Source: Thermohalobaculum xanthum
GTDB lineage: Bacteria; Pseudomonadota; Alphaproteobacteria; Rhodobacterales; Rhodobacteraceae
Direction: 5' to 3'
DNA: 64,000 bases
NCBI RefSeq assembly: GCF_016623495.1
Contig: NZ_JAEHHL010000001.1
Location: forward strand, 310,001 to 374,000
Shown here in pieces: positions 45,200-54,639 of the stretch. How positions within the stretch are numbered: position 1 is the first letter of the stretch; every line of letters begins with the position of its first letter. A program made the translations under genes and the position numbers. The notes beneath the pieces were generated by a model. It saw only the letters and a program-made list of their open reading frames with translations. It was not told the DNA's origin and searched no databases.

Positions 45200-46159
45200 A
45201 TGGCGGCACAAGTCTACAGTTTGAAGGGCAAGCGGGTCTGGGTTGCCGGTCATCGCGGCATGGTCGGGTCCGCCTTGTGCCGGCGGCTGGCGCGCGAGGA
45301 TTGCGAGGTGCTGACGGTCGGACGCGACAAGCTTGACCTGAGGCGCCAGGCCGCGGTCGAGGACTGGCTGACCGGCACGCGCCCAGACGCAATCTTCGTT
45401 CCGGCAGCGCGGGTCGGCGGTATTCTCGAGAACTCACGCCGCCCGGCGGATTTCCTCCACGACAACCTCATGATCGCCTCGAACATCATCCACGCGGCAT
45501 GGCTGGCTGGCGTCGAGAAGCTTCTTTTCCTCGGGTCCACCTGTGTCTATCCGAAGTTCGCCGAGCAGCCGATCGTCGAGGAGGCGCTGCTGACCGGCTC
45601 GCTCGAGCCGACCAACGAATGGTATGCGGTGGCCAAGATCGCGGGCCTCAAGCTGGTGCAGGCCTACCGCCGGCAACATGGCTGCGATTTCATCGCAGCG
45701 ATGCCAACCAATCTTTATGGTCCCGGAGACAACTACGATCTCGCGTCGTCCCACGTGATCCCGGCTCTCATCCGCAAGGCGCATGAAGCGAAGACGGCGG
45801 GAAGGCCGTCGATGGAGATCTGGGGGACGGGAACGCCGCGGCGGGAGTTCCTTCATGTCGATGATTGCGCCGACGCGCTGGTCCATCTGATGAAGGTCTA
45901 TTCGGGCGATACACCGATCAATGTCGGCTCTGGCGAGGACCTGACGATCGAGGAGGTCGCGCGGTCCGTGATGCGGGTCGTGGGCTTCGAGGGGAAACTG
46001 ACCCATGATCTGAGCAAGCCGGACGGAACCCCGAGAAAACTCGCGAGCGGGGCGCGCCTCGCCCGCCTTGGGTGGCGGCCATCGATCTCGCTCGAGGACG
46101 GGCTTGCGTCGGCTTATGCAGCCTTCCTGTCCGGCGAGGGGCGGGGGCTGGTCGCATGA
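45200..46159 (+). CDS. fcl: GDP-L-fucose synthase
   Basis: 319 aa from the ATG, or 323 from a GTG at 45188 that overlaps the methyltransferase stop. Epimerase/reductase of the SDR family: VWVAGHRGMVGSALCRRL, then the Ser-Tyr-Lys centre LGSTCVYPKF and EWYAVAKIAG. With manC and gmd it completes GDP-mannose to GDP-L-fucose, so fucose is a predicted sugar of the surface polymer encoded here. The stop overlaps the next gene by 4 nt. Confidence 0.96.
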   Translation: MAAQVYSLKGKRVWVAGHRGMVGSALCRRLAREDCEVLTVGRDKLDLRRQAAVEDWLTGTRPDAIFVPAARVGGILENSRRPADFLHDNLMIASNIIHAAWLAGVEKLLFLGSTCVYPKFAEQPIVEEALLTGSLEPTNEWYAVAKIAGLKLVQAYRRQHGCDFIAAMPTNLYGPGDNYDLASSHVIPALIRKAHEAKTAGRPSMEIWGTGTPRREFLHVDDCADALVHLMKVYSGDTPINVGSGEDLTIEEVARSVMRVVGFEGKLTHDLSKPDGTPRKLASGARLARLGWRPSISLEDGLASAYAAFLSGEGRGLVA

Positions 46160-46914
46160 AGATCTCGGTCGTCACCGTCGCCTGGAACGCCGAGGGCACC
46201 ATCGGGAACACGATCGAGTCGTTCCTCGGGCAATCCCATCGCGACGCCGAATTGTTGATCATCGATGGCGCCTCGACCGACGAGACGCTCGCGATCGTGA
46301 AAGGCTACGACGACCCGCGCGTTCGGCTAATCTCCGAGCCCGACGAGGGGCTCTACGACGCGATGAACAAGGGCTTGAGGTTGTTTTCGGGGGACGCGGT
46401 CGGGTTCCTCAATGCCGACGACAGCTATCACGATGACGGGGCACTGGCTGCCATCGCCGAGGCGTTGCGCGCGAGCGATGCGGTGACCGGCAATCTTGAT
46501 TTCATCGCCGACCACGCCTCGCGCAGGGTCGTTCGCCGTTGGCGCGGACGCCCTTTCAGACCCGGCGCCTTTCGGCGTGGCTGGATGCCCGCGCACCCGA
46601 CCTTCTACATTCGGCGCGAACTGGCCGAGCGGACGGGGCTCTTCGACACCGGCTACAGGATCGCGGCCGATTACGACTACATGCTGCGCGCTCTCGAGCT
46701 CGATCGCGGGGGCGCGTCGCCACGCGTCGCGCATCTCGACCGGGTTCTGGTGGACATGTTGGCCGGCGGCACCTCGACCGCGGGATGGAGCGCTTATCTG
46801 CGCGGCAATCTCGAGTCCCTGAAGGCGCGGCGAAAATGGCTCGGATCGGGCATCGTCGACGCGGCACTCTTCGCCAAGCCCCTCGGCAAGCTTGGCCAAT
46901 ACGCAGTGCGATGA
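46156..46914 (+). CDS. Glycosyltransferase family 2 (WcaA/colanic-acid type)
   Basis: 252 aa GT-A enzyme. It has the start KISVVTVAWNAEGTIGNTIE, the nucleotide motif IIDGASTDETL, the DxD-containing FLNADDSYHDDGA and an MPAHPTFYIRR segment seen in colanic-acid type GT2 enzymes. It is coupled to fcl by a 4-nt overlap, so it could use GDP-fucose or another sugar in repeat-unit assembly. Confidence 0.9.
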   Translation: MKISVVTVAWNAEGTIGNTIESFLGQSHRDAELLIIDGASTDETLAIVKGYDDPRVRLISEPDEGLYDAMNKGLRLFSGDAVGFLNADDSYHDDGALAAIAEALRASDAVTGNLDFIADHASRRVVRRWRGRPFRPGAFRRGWMPAHPTFYIRRELAERTGLFDTGYRIAADYDYMLRALELDRGGASPRVAHLDRVLVDMLAGGTSTAGWSAYLRGNLESLKARRKWLGSGIVDAALFAKPLGKLGQYAVR

Positions 46915-46953
46915 CGTCATGACGTTCGCCTTCGTAACCCGACGAGCCGCGAC

Positions 46954-47790
46954 GTGAGCCGCATTTGCCTGATCGTTCTCACCAGGGACGAGGAGGCGAA
47001 CCTGCCGTTCCTTCTCGAGAGCGCGCGTGCGCTCGACCTCGACCTGCACGTCGTCGATTCGGGCTCGACGGACGATACGGTCGGTATCGCGAAACGCGCG
47101 GGCGCAACCGTTCATGTTCGCGAATGGACGAACCATGCCGACCAGTTCAACTGGGCGCTCGACACGATCGAGACCGATGCGCCATGGACCATGCGCATGG
47201 ATGCCGACGAGCGGTTTACGCCCGAACTCGTTGACGAACTGAACGATCGCCTGTCCCGGCTCGGATCGGACGTCGGCGGCCTGAACGTCAAGCGGCAGGT
47301 CTGGTTCTGGGGGCGCTGGATCCGGCATGGCGGATACTACCCCGTCTGGTTGCTAAGGGTCTGGCGCACCGGGCAGGCCCGGGTCGAGTCGCGCTGGATG
47401 GACGAGCACGTGGTGCTGACAGAAGGTCGGGAGATCGCGCTCGAGCACGACATCATCGACGAGAATCACAAGGGCATCGGGTTCTGGATCGCGAAGCACA
47501 ACGGATATGCGGATCTGGAAGTTCTCGACATCCTCGCGGCGGAAACGGGCGCCACGAGCAACGAGAAACCGTCGGGACAGGCGGCGCATGTCCGAATCCT
47601 GAAGGAGCGGGTCTACATGCGCCTTCCGATGTTCTTTCGCCCCTTTGCCTACTGGGTCTTCCGGTACGTCTTGCGGGGCGGATTCCTCGACGGCCTGCCG
47701 GGGCTCGTCTTCCACTTTCTCCAAGGCTTCTGGTACCGCTTCCTCGTGGACGCGAAGCTGTGGGAGGCGAGGCGCAAGGGCGGGCCATGA
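46954..47790 (+). CDS. Glycosyltransferase family 2 (WaaE/KdtX-like)
   Basis: 278 aa from a GTG. The GT-A domain has LIVLTRDEEANLPFLLESA, VVDSGSTDDTV and the metal motif MRMDADERF. The C-terminal third contains amphipathic or hydrophobic helices (VFRYVLRGGFLDGLPGLVFH) suggesting membrane association, as in LPS-core WaaE-type enzymes. It follows the other GT2 gene after 39 nt. Confidence 0.9.
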   Translation: MSRICLIVLTRDEEANLPFLLESARALDLDLHVVDSGSTDDTVGIAKRAGATVHVREWTNHADQFNWALDTIETDAPWTMRMDADERFTPELVDELNDRLSRLGSDVGGLNVKRQVWFWGRWIRHGGYYPVWLLRVWRTGQARVESRWMDEHVVLTEGREIALEHDIIDENHKGIGFWIAKHNGYADLEVLDILAAETGATSNEKPSGQAAHVRILKERVYMRLPMFFRPFAYWVFRYVLRGGFLDGLPGLVFHFLQGFWYRFLVDAKLWEARRKGGP

Positions 47791-48153
47791 GGACGTGCTG
47801 TGCCTCGCAGAAGCCGCGCGATCAACGTCACGGCATGTGAATGAAGGTCTGGCCGCCGTGCGAGATGACGCATCGGGAGCAAGGAACATGGAACCCCGCA
47901 AACGGGGCTCACCGGATGGCGCGATCCGGCCTCGGATCGGAAGAGCCCACGATTGCTGCAGATGCGCCGTCATCCAAGACGATCCGCTCGTTGGCATTGG
48001 CATCTCGCTCCGATCTCGCGCATAACGCCAACGGCCCGCACTACATGACAGAACAGTGAGCGAGCAGATCGATGGTCGGAACGGCGCACGCGGCAGCCCG
48101 ATGACAGGCGGGGGAGCAACCGATCGCGGGGGCTGCGTGCGTGAGACGCGTAT
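47791..48153. other. 363-bp spacer without a recognisable gene
   Basis: Between a GT2 gene and the first sulfotransferase gene. Short frames on both strands look like random coding. No tRNA, clear hairpin or promoter is convincing. It breaks an otherwise tightly packed locus and may mark a recombination joint or a transcription start for the second half. Confidence 0.4.
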
Positions 48154-49014
48154 ATGACCCCGGTTCCGGATTTCCTGATCCTCGGCGCCATGAAGTCGGG
48201 GACAACGACCCTCTACGACGATCTTCGTTCGAGCGACGAGTTCGCGCTATCGGACATCAAGGAACCCGGGATCCTCGCCACGTCGCGTGAAGACGCCGAG
48301 GCTGCCAGACGCTACGCAAGGCACTTCAGCGGGGTTCAGGGCCGGCTGCGCGGCGAGGCGAGCACGATCTACACCCAGCAACCGAAGCATCCCGATGTCG
48401 CGGCACGGGCTCGTGCAGTCTGCGGGAAAGACCTTCGCCTGGTGATGATCCTGCGCGATCCGGTGGAGCGCATCCTGAGCCATCTGCGTCATGACCACGC
48501 GGCTGGACGCATCTCGGGCGCCGCGGCGGATGAGCTGTTCTCGGAGGATAACCACTACGTTGCTGTCAGCGACTATCCGAACCGTCTTCGGCCGTGGGTC
48601 GACAATTTCGGTCAAGAGAGCCTGCTTTGTGTCTCGTTCGAGGATCTCTGCACCCGACGGGACGTCACCGTCGCACGCGTGGTGAGCTTTCTTGGCGGGG
48701 ATCCGGGGCGCGTGCGTGTGCACGGCGGGATCTCGAATGCGTCGAACGAGGTACGCGCGTTGCGCGAGGGCCGCGTCGCCCGGCTGACGCAGTCGGATCT
48801 TTACCGCTATGGCGTGAGGGCTGTCCTCCCCCGGCGCCTGCGCGCCGCCGTCAAGTCCGCCCTGTCGCGCAAATCCGAGGGTATCGAGGTTTCGCTTCCG
48901 CAGGACACGATCGCGCGCCTTCGTGACCGTTTCGCGGGGATCGAGGACGACGTGGCGGAAATCACCGGGCAACGGGTCGCGATCCTGCGCCGGGCCGGGG
49001 CAAGCAATGGCTGA
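48154..49014 (+). CDS. Sulfotransferase (PAPS-dependent), heparan-sulfotransferase-like
   Basis: 286 aa. The 5'-phosphosulfate loop is FLILGAMKSGTTTLYDDL at the N-terminus and the 3'-phosphate site is LVMILRDPVERILSHLRH. Both signatures match the Golgi-type carbohydrate sulfotransferase family rather than small-molecule enzymes. With an adjacent fucose-polymer locus, the likely acceptor is the polysaccharide repeat unit or a lipid-linked sugar. The stop is overlapped by the flippase start. Confidence 0.88.
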   Translation: MTPVPDFLILGAMKSGTTTLYDDLRSSDEFALSDIKEPGILATSREDAEAARRYARHFSGVQGRLRGEASTIYTQQPKHPDVAARARAVCGKDLRLVMILRDPVERILSHLRHDHAAGRISGAAADELFSEDNHYVAVSDYPNRLRPWVDNFGQESLLCVSFEDLCTRRDVTVARVVSFLGGDPGRVRVHGGISNASNEVRALREGRVARLTQSDLYRYGVRAVLPRRLRAAVKSALSRKSEGIEVSLPQDTIARLRDRFAGIEDDVAEITGQRVAILRRAGASNG

Positions 49015-50314
49015 GGGCCCGACCCCCGAGCACGTCTCCGGCCGGCGGCGCCGGTCGGACTGGTGGCTCTACGCCGCCCGCGGTCTCGTCGTCGCATTGC
49101 AGGCGGTGGTATTCCTGTCGTTTGCTGCGGTGATGGCGCCTGATGAGTTCGGGCGATTTGCGTTCGCGTTCGCGGTGGCCCGCATGGCAGCGTCGGGGAT
49201 CTCCTGCGGTGTGCCGGGATACCTGCTTCGCGAACTCCCCGCTCGGCTTGCGACCGGACGGGGGCCCGTCCCGGCCGCTCAGCTCGCGGTGCTGTCTGTC
49301 GGAATTCCGCTGACGATCTGCTTGCTCGCCTGGGTCGCGCTTCGCGATCTGCCCGTCGACTTCATGTCGTTCCGGGAGGTCGCGACCGGCGGCGGGCTGC
49401 TCGTGGCGACCGTTCTCATCTTGGGATTTGCGCTTTCGCTCGTCTCCACGGCAGGGACGCTGGTGCGCGTCGGCTCGGGAAGCTTCGCCGGCATGGCCGT
49501 GCAGCAGGCGCTACCGTTCGCGGCGATCGCGCTCGCGTTCGTGCCGCGCCTGTTCGGGGTCCGCTATGGTGTGCCGGAACTGTTGCTCGTTGCCGCAGCG
49601 CTGCTGCTCGTTTCGACCGCGGGTCTGATCCTCTGGCAGTGGCGACGGCGAACGGGGGTTATCGGCGCCGGCGGCGCACGTCTGGACCTGGGCCGCGCGA
49701 TGCGCGAGGCAGCGCCATTCTGGGGCAACGGGCTGCTGATCACCATTGCCACGCAGGTCGACATCGTCATCGCAGCGGCGTTCGTCCACGAGGAGGAACT
49801 TGGCAGCTACGCGTTGATCAGGAACGTGGCGAACCTGGTCGCGATCCCGCGCATGATCGCGAACTGGGCGATCGCCACGCGCGTGGCGCGCGCCTGGGCG
49901 CTTGGTGACTCAGATGCCCTGCGTGAATGTCTTGCCGATGGCCGGCGGCTCTCGACGCAACCGGCCATCGCCGGGGCTGCGGTGCTCGCGCTGACGTCGC
50001 CCGGTTGGTTCTACCTCTACCATGTGCCTCTGGACGCGGTTTGGCCCTGGCTGGTGCTGGCGCTGCTGCTCGCGGCGAATCTCGCGACGGCCTTCCTCGG
50101 GCTCTCGATCATCTATGCGAGCCAGTGCGGGCTGGAACGCCTTACGCTGTCGGTCAGAATTGGTGCGCTGGTGATCGGATCGCTCGTCGCCGTGATCGGC
50201 GGCATGTTCCTTGGCGCACCCGGCGTTGCGCTTGGGACCGTCACCATGACGGTTCTGCTGAACGGCGTCATGAGCGTCGCCGTACGTGCGAAAACCCGGA
50301 TCGCCACATTCTAG
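49007..50314 (+). CDS. Polysaccharide flippase (Wzx/MATE-like oligosaccharide transporter)
   Basis: 435 aa, strongly hydrophobic with about 12-14 helices (for example LVVALQAVVFLSFAAVMAP near the start). The early VMAPDEFGRFAFAFAVARM is typical of Wzx-type polysaccharide transporters. It would flip the lipid-linked repeat across the inner membrane. The start overlaps the sulfotransferase gene by 8 nt; a polymerase-like gene lies two genes on, consistent with a Wzx/Wzy pathway. Confidence 0.88.
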   Translation: MAEGPTPEHVSGRRRRSDWWLYAARGLVVALQAVVFLSFAAVMAPDEFGRFAFAFAVARMAASGISCGVPGYLLRELPARLATGRGPVPAAQLAVLSVGIPLTICLLAWVALRDLPVDFMSFREVATGGGLLVATVLILGFALSLVSTAGTLVRVGSGSFAGMAVQQALPFAAIALAFVPRLFGVRYGVPELLLVAAALLLVSTAGLILWQWRRRTGVIGAGGARLDLGRAMREAAPFWGNGLLITIATQVDIVIAAAFVHEEELGSYALIRNVANLVAIPRMIANWAIATRVARAWALGDSDALRECLADGRRLSTQPAIAGAAVLALTSPGWFYLYHVPLDAVWPWLVLALLLAANLATAFLGLSIIYASQCGLERLTLSVRIGALVIGSLVAVIGGMFLGAPGVALGTVTMTVLLNGVMSVAVRAKTRIATF

Positions 50315-50387
50315 CTTTGATTTGGGTGGACCCTGTGAGCTCGAGCGAGTGCGGCAGGGACAACTGCCGGTGGCAGGCAACGCAACG

Positions 50388-51188
50388 ATGAAATCGATGA
50401 TCCCGCATCTGCGTGCCGCGATGATCATGTCTTCCGCGAAGGCGAACGATTTCGTCGCGCGGCATTTCCCGTCGCATTGTCCCTTCATCATGCTTGCGGA
50501 GTTTCCGCGCTCGGGTGTGAACTGGGTGCGCGATCTGCTCGGCGACTGCCTGCAACTGCCGGTCCCGCGGCACCCGCTGTTTCCCGTGACCTTTCCGGCG
50601 ATCCTGCAGACCCACAGTCCCGATCCTATCCGAAGCGCCCCTGTCGCCTATGTCCTGCGTGACGGGCGGGATGTGTTCGTGTCGCATTTCTGGCATGCGA
50701 TGGCGGCGGTCGAAGGTGGCACCGCGTCTCGGCGGCGCGTCCTGAAATACCACCCGAGCCTTGCCGAGGACCACGGCGGGACCCAGCGTCGCATGGTCCG
50801 CTTCTACGACGAGTGGCGCCTGCGCCCGGTCGGCACGAGTGCAAGTTGGGGCAAGCACGTTCGCAACTGGCTCGCCCCCGACGATGGCGCGGCAGCCACG
50901 ATCATCCGCTTCGAGGCCCTCAAACAGGACCCAAGGAGCGCGTTGCGCGAGACGATCGCGGCGCTTGGCATGCCCGTGCCCGAGGATTTCGTCATCGATT
51001 TCGCAGTCGAGCGCAACGCGATCGAGCGGCAGAAGGCACGGGCCACGTCCCGGGTCGACAACCTCGCGCGCACCCGGCGCCAAGGCAGCGCCGGCGGATG
51101 GCGTGCCGAGATGCCAGCCGATCTGCAGGCCCGCTTCGCCGAAGATTTCGGTCGCGAACTTGCATTGGCCGGTTATCCGGAGGATTGA
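50388..51188 (+). CDS. Sulfotransferase-domain protein (second)
   Basis: 266 aa. The PAPS loop is LAEFPRSGVNWVRDLL, followed by VAYVLRDGRDVFVSHFWH as the 3'-phosphate site; both differ clearly from the first sulfotransferase, so this is not a recent duplicate. A C-terminal basic region (RTRRQGSAGGWR) resembles the cytosolic/Sulfotransfer_1 branch. The start at MKSMIPHLRAAM is preferred over upstream frame. A second enzyme implies more than one sulfation site on the polymer. Confidence 0.86.
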   Translation: MKSMIPHLRAAMIMSSAKANDFVARHFPSHCPFIMLAEFPRSGVNWVRDLLGDCLQLPVPRHPLFPVTFPAILQTHSPDPIRSAPVAYVLRDGRDVFVSHFWHAMAAVEGGTASRRRVLKYHPSLAEDHGGTQRRMVRFYDEWRLRPVGTSASWGKHVRNWLAPDDGAAATIIRFEALKQDPRSALRETIAALGMPVPEDFVIDFAVERNAIERQKARATSRVDNLARTRRQGSAGGWRAEMPADLQARFAEDFGRELALAGYPED

Positions 51189-51195
51189 GAGCGGG

Positions 51196-52635
51196 ATGGT
51201 CGCCGCATATCTCGCAATCGCGCTCCTTGTGCCGCTCGTGCCGTTGCTGACGGCGTGGCGCTATGCCTTCGCACCCGGAGGCGGGCCGCTCTTGCTGGTA
51301 TCCTTCGCGCTGTTCCTCGGCGTGCCGATGAAGGTCGCCTACACCTACCTGTTCGCATCCGATCTCTCGGCGCCGTGGTTCCAGCGGCCGGACAGTGCGC
51401 TGGAATATGCGCTCGTCTACATCCTGCTGTTCATGGTGCTCGTGTCGGTGGGATACGCGCTTGGCATGCGCAGGGAGGAACGCTTCGACGCGCGCCCGGT
51501 ATTGCGCGCTCAGGCGATCGGGCCGCAAGCGACGCTGGTGCTGCTCGTCGTGTCGGTCGCGATGTTCGCGATCGTGCTCGTCCTGCTGCAGTCGCGGAAG
51601 CACGGGTTCTCCGACCTGACGGACCTGCTCACGTTCGAGAAGATTGCCGATCTCAACCGTTCCAAGCTCGACATGATCTCGAGAGTCGAGGGTTTCGGCA
51701 AATCATATGCGTTCATTTTCGCCTTTCTCGGCGTCATCTGGTTCAGCTTCATCGTCATCGTCTGTTCGTCGCTTTCGGATAATCGAACGCGCAGTCATGT
51801 TGCGGCGGTTCTAATTCTTCTGGCGCTGGTCCTGTTCGAGTCGCTGATCCGTGGAAAACGGCTTTCTCTGATCAACATTCTGCTGTTCTTCGTGATTGCC
51901 TGCTACATCGTGCGGGGGCACATCTCGACGAAGATGTGGGCAGGTCTCGCGATTACCTTCCCCGTCATGTTCGGGGTCTTCACGGCGATGAGCGTGTTCC
52001 GTCATTTCGGCGCGGACAGCGGCGGTATCGGATTGCAGCAAGCCGCGGATATCGCGTTTATGCATGTCTTCCGATCGACCTATTTCACCGACATCAACAA
52101 TCTCGCGACCATCATGTGGCGCATGGAGGATCATGAACTGCTGATGGGCGAGAGCTTTACTCGTCTCGTCACGTCGTTCATTCCGCGCGAGTTCTGGCCC
52201 GACAAGCCTGCCATCTCGGTCGGGATCTTTGTCCGCACCGAGATCTACGGCGTCGGTCGTGCGCTTGGCGGCATCAACACGCCGCTTCCGACAGAAGCCT
52301 ATCTGAATTTCGGGTGGGGCGGCGTGTTCGTCGGCGTGGTCTACGGGTTCGCTCTCCGTCGCTTCGAGGTGTGGTGCCTGAGCGTCCGCAATGTCGAGCG
52401 CTACGGATCGGCCTGGCTCTACATCTTCGTCGTTCTTCCCGTCACCTGGGTCATGATGCAGTCGAGCTTTGCCCTTGCCATGACGGGTGCAATCGTCGCG
52501 ACGGTGATGGCGTTGGCCATCGGTATTCCGGCCGCGATGTCGGCGCGGCGGAGGGAGCAACTGCGCGGTGCTGCAGCCATGGGCCCGGCCCAGATCGGAC
52601 GAGGGGGCGATGGTATCACCACTCCGGCCGAATGA
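51196..52635 (+). CDS. Oligosaccharide repeat-unit polymerase-like membrane protein (Wzy-type)
   Basis: 479 aa with about 10-12 transmembrane helices and a large periplasmic loop rich in Phe, Arg and Tyr (around VFRSTYFTDINNLATIMWRM and FIPREFWPDKPAIS), the profile of O-antigen or EPS polymerases. The sequence NTPLPTEAYLNFGWGGVFVG near the C-terminus occurs in the EpsG/WzyE-like group. It begins 7 nt after the second sulfotransferase and overlaps the acyltransferase gene. Sequence divergence in Wzy proteins is high, so the role is inferred from topology and place. Confidence 0.82.
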   Translation: MVAAYLAIALLVPLVPLLTAWRYAFAPGGGPLLLVSFALFLGVPMKVAYTYLFASDLSAPWFQRPDSALEYALVYILLFMVLVSVGYALGMRREERFDARPVLRAQAIGPQATLVLLVVSVAMFAIVLVLLQSRKHGFSDLTDLLTFEKIADLNRSKLDMISRVEGFGKSYAFIFAFLGVIWFSFIVIVCSSLSDNRTRSHVAAVLILLALVLFESLIRGKRLSLINILLFFVIACYIVRGHISTKMWAGLAITFPVMFGVFTAMSVFRHFGADSGGIGLQQAADIAFMHVFRSTYFTDINNLATIMWRMEDHELLMGESFTRLVTSFIPREFWPDKPAISVGIFVRTEIYGVGRALGGINTPLPTEAYLNFGWGGVFVGVVYGFALRRFEVWCLSVRNVERYGSAWLYIFVVLPVTWVMMQSSFALAMTGAIVATVMALAIGIPAAMSARRREQLRGAAAMGPAQIGRGGDGITTPAE

Positions 52636-54580
52636 CGCCGACTACCGTGCCGACATCGATGGCTTGCGCGCCGTCGCCGTGCTCTCTGTCGTGGCGTTTC
52701 ACGTTGCCAGCTCAGGCCTGCCAGGCGGCTTCGCGGGCGTTGATATCTTCTTCGTCATCTCGGGCTTCCTGATCACGCGGATCATCCTTCGCGAGATCGA
52801 AAGCGGGACCTTTTCCTACGCGGGGTTTTACGGGCGGCGCATCCGGCGGATCTTTCCCGCGCTGGTCCTCGTGATCGCCGCGACCCTGGGTCTGGGCTGG
52901 TGGATCCTTCTGCCGGACGAGTACGAGTCACTCGCACGTCATGCGATTGCGGGCGCGCTTTTCTCGTCGAACATCCTGCTCTGGCTGGAAGCGGGTTACT
53001 TTGACATCGATGCGGCCCGGAAGCCGTTCCTCCATCTGTGGTCTCTGGGTGTCGAGGAGCAGTTCTATATCTTCTGGCCCGTGCTCCTGGCCGCGACGTG
53101 GCGCCTCGCACGGGGACGGGTCGCCGTCGTGGTGACCATCGGGCTCGCGTCGTTTGCGGCGAATCTTATGCTCGTCTTGTCCGACCCCGACGGTGCCTTC
53201 TATCTTCCCGTCACGCGCTTCTGGGAGTTGCTTGCAGGTGGCGGGCTGGCGATCTGGGAGCTCAGGCGGCGCCGATTCCTGCGCGACGGACAGCTTCTGC
53301 CTCAGCCGCTTGCGGATGCGGCATCGCTCGGCGGAGGGGTGCTTTGCATCCTGTCGTTCGTCTCTCTCGACAAGACACTCGCTTATCCGGGATGGGCTGC
53401 GGTGGCTCCGGTGCTCGGCAGCGTCCTGATGATCGCGGCGGGGCCGAACGGCTTGGTCAATCGATATGTGCTGGCGCGTCGGCCTGTCGTCTACATCGGC
53501 CTGATCAGCTATCCGCTCTATCTGTGGCACTGGCCGCTGCTGTCGTTCATCGCGATCGTGCAGATCCAGGATCAAGAGTTGCGGCTTGTCGCGGAACTTG
53601 CCGCGGTGATGCTCGCGCTGCTGGCCTCGATGGCGACGTATCACTTCCTCGAACTGCCGCTCCGCCGGGGCGTCCGGTACGGCCAGGCGCTGAAACTGAG
53701 TGCCGGCATGGCCATGGTGGTGCTGGTCGCCACGAGCCTCGTGGCGTCCCGTGGCGCCGCCGAGTTGCGCGGCCCCTGGAACCTCGCAGAAGCACCGCAG
53801 GCACCCGCGTCGGACGAGCTGCACACCAGGACATGTGTCAGTGCGCATGGGGACCTGTTTCGTGAGGGGTTCAACCCCGGACGGGATTTCTGTGTCGCGA
53901 GCGGATCGGATCTCTCGCGGATGGTTGTTCTAGGGGATTCGCACGCCAACCGGCTCTATTCGGGTCTGTCGCGTGTCGCCCCGCATGGCGTTGCGATGAT
54001 CGGCAAGCGCGCCTGCATCCCGGTTCTGGGTGGCGACGGTGTTCGCCACGGCAAGCCGCTCGGCTGTGCCACGGCGATGGCGGATATTGCCCGGAGGGTC
54101 GCTGCGGCGCGGCCCGACGCCGTGATCCTGCACGGATACTTCTTCCGGCCCTACTGGCAGCCCCTCGATCCGCAAGCGATAGCGGGGCTGACGGACGGGC
54201 TCCGCCAGATGCTGGCGGCCCTTTCACCAAGTTCGGGGACGATCGTGATCGTGCTGGGCATGCCCGAATTGCCCTTTCACCCGTCGCGCTGCATCAGGCG
54301 GCCGATCCAGGCCGCGGTTCCTGAATGCCGCATGACGCGCGATGCCTACGACCGGCAGAAAGCTCTGACCGAAGCCGGGATCCGGGAAGCCGCGAGCGGC
54401 TTCGGCAACGTGCGTATCTTCGATCCGGCAACCGTGCTGTGCGACGACGTCAACTGCGCCGTGATCCGAGACGACGAATTGCTCTACGGTGACACCAACC
54501 ACCTTAGCGTCCAGGGAGCCGAGATCGTTGCGAGGGCGCTACTGCGGTTCATCGAAGCCGAGGACGTCGCATCGCGCTAG
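52610..54580 (+). CDS. Acyltransferase 3 family protein with C-terminal SGNH domain (OafA-like)
   Basis: 656 aa. The N-terminal half is an integral-membrane acyltransferase: YRADIDGLRAVAVLSVVAFH (conserved His), FAGVDIFFVISGFLITRI, YGRRIRRIFPALVL and HLWSLGVEEQFYIFWP. The C-terminal periplasmic SGNH hydrolase-like part has VVLGDSHANRLYSG and the final Asp/His block YGDTNHLSVQGAEIV. Such fusions O-acetylate LPS, O-antigen or EPS sugars in the periplasm. It overlaps the polymerase gene, ending this operon arm. Confidence 0.92.
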   Translation: MVSPLRPNDADYRADIDGLRAVAVLSVVAFHVASSGLPGGFAGVDIFFVISGFLITRIILREIESGTFSYAGFYGRRIRRIFPALVLVIAATLGLGWWILLPDEYESLARHAIAGALFSSNILLWLEAGYFDIDAARKPFLHLWSLGVEEQFYIFWPVLLAATWRLARGRVAVVVTIGLASFAANLMLVLSDPDGAFYLPVTRFWELLAGGGLAIWELRRRRFLRDGQLLPQPLADAASLGGGVLCILSFVSLDKTLAYPGWAAVAPVLGSVLMIAAGPNGLVNRYVLARRPVVYIGLISYPLYLWHWPLLSFIAIVQIQDQELRLVAELAAVMLALLASMATYHFLELPLRRGVRYGQALKLSAGMAMVVLVATSLVASRGAAELRGPWNLAEAPQAPASDELHTRTCVSAHGDLFREGFNPGRDFCVASGSDLSRMVVLGDSHANRLYSGLSRVAPHGVAMIGKRACIPVLGGDGVRHGKPLGCATAMADIARRVAAARPDAVILHGYFFRPYWQPLDPQAIAGLTDGLRQMLAALSPSSGTIVIVLGMPELPFHPSRCIRRPIQAAVPECRMTRDAYDRQKALTEAGIREAASGFGNVRIFDPATVLCDDVNCAVIRDDELLYGDTNHLSVQGAEIVARALLRFIEAEDVASR

Positions 54581-54608
54581 CCGCGGTGCAGTGGGGGAGG
54601 GGGTGGGC

Positions 54609-54627
54609 GGAGCGGCATCGCCGCTCC
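54609..54627. terminator. Hairpin between convergent acyltransferase and beta-helix genes
   Basis: GGAGCGGC-ATC-GCCGCTCC forms an 8-bp stem 28 nt past the acyltransferase stop and 12 nt past the convergent gene's stop. Confidence 0.6.
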
Positions 54628-54639
54628 ACCGCCGGCCGG

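Noticed and set aside
47841-48059. A 72-aa gene between the GT2 and sulfotransferase genes
   Set aside because: Random-like composition, no ribosome site, no recognisable domain.
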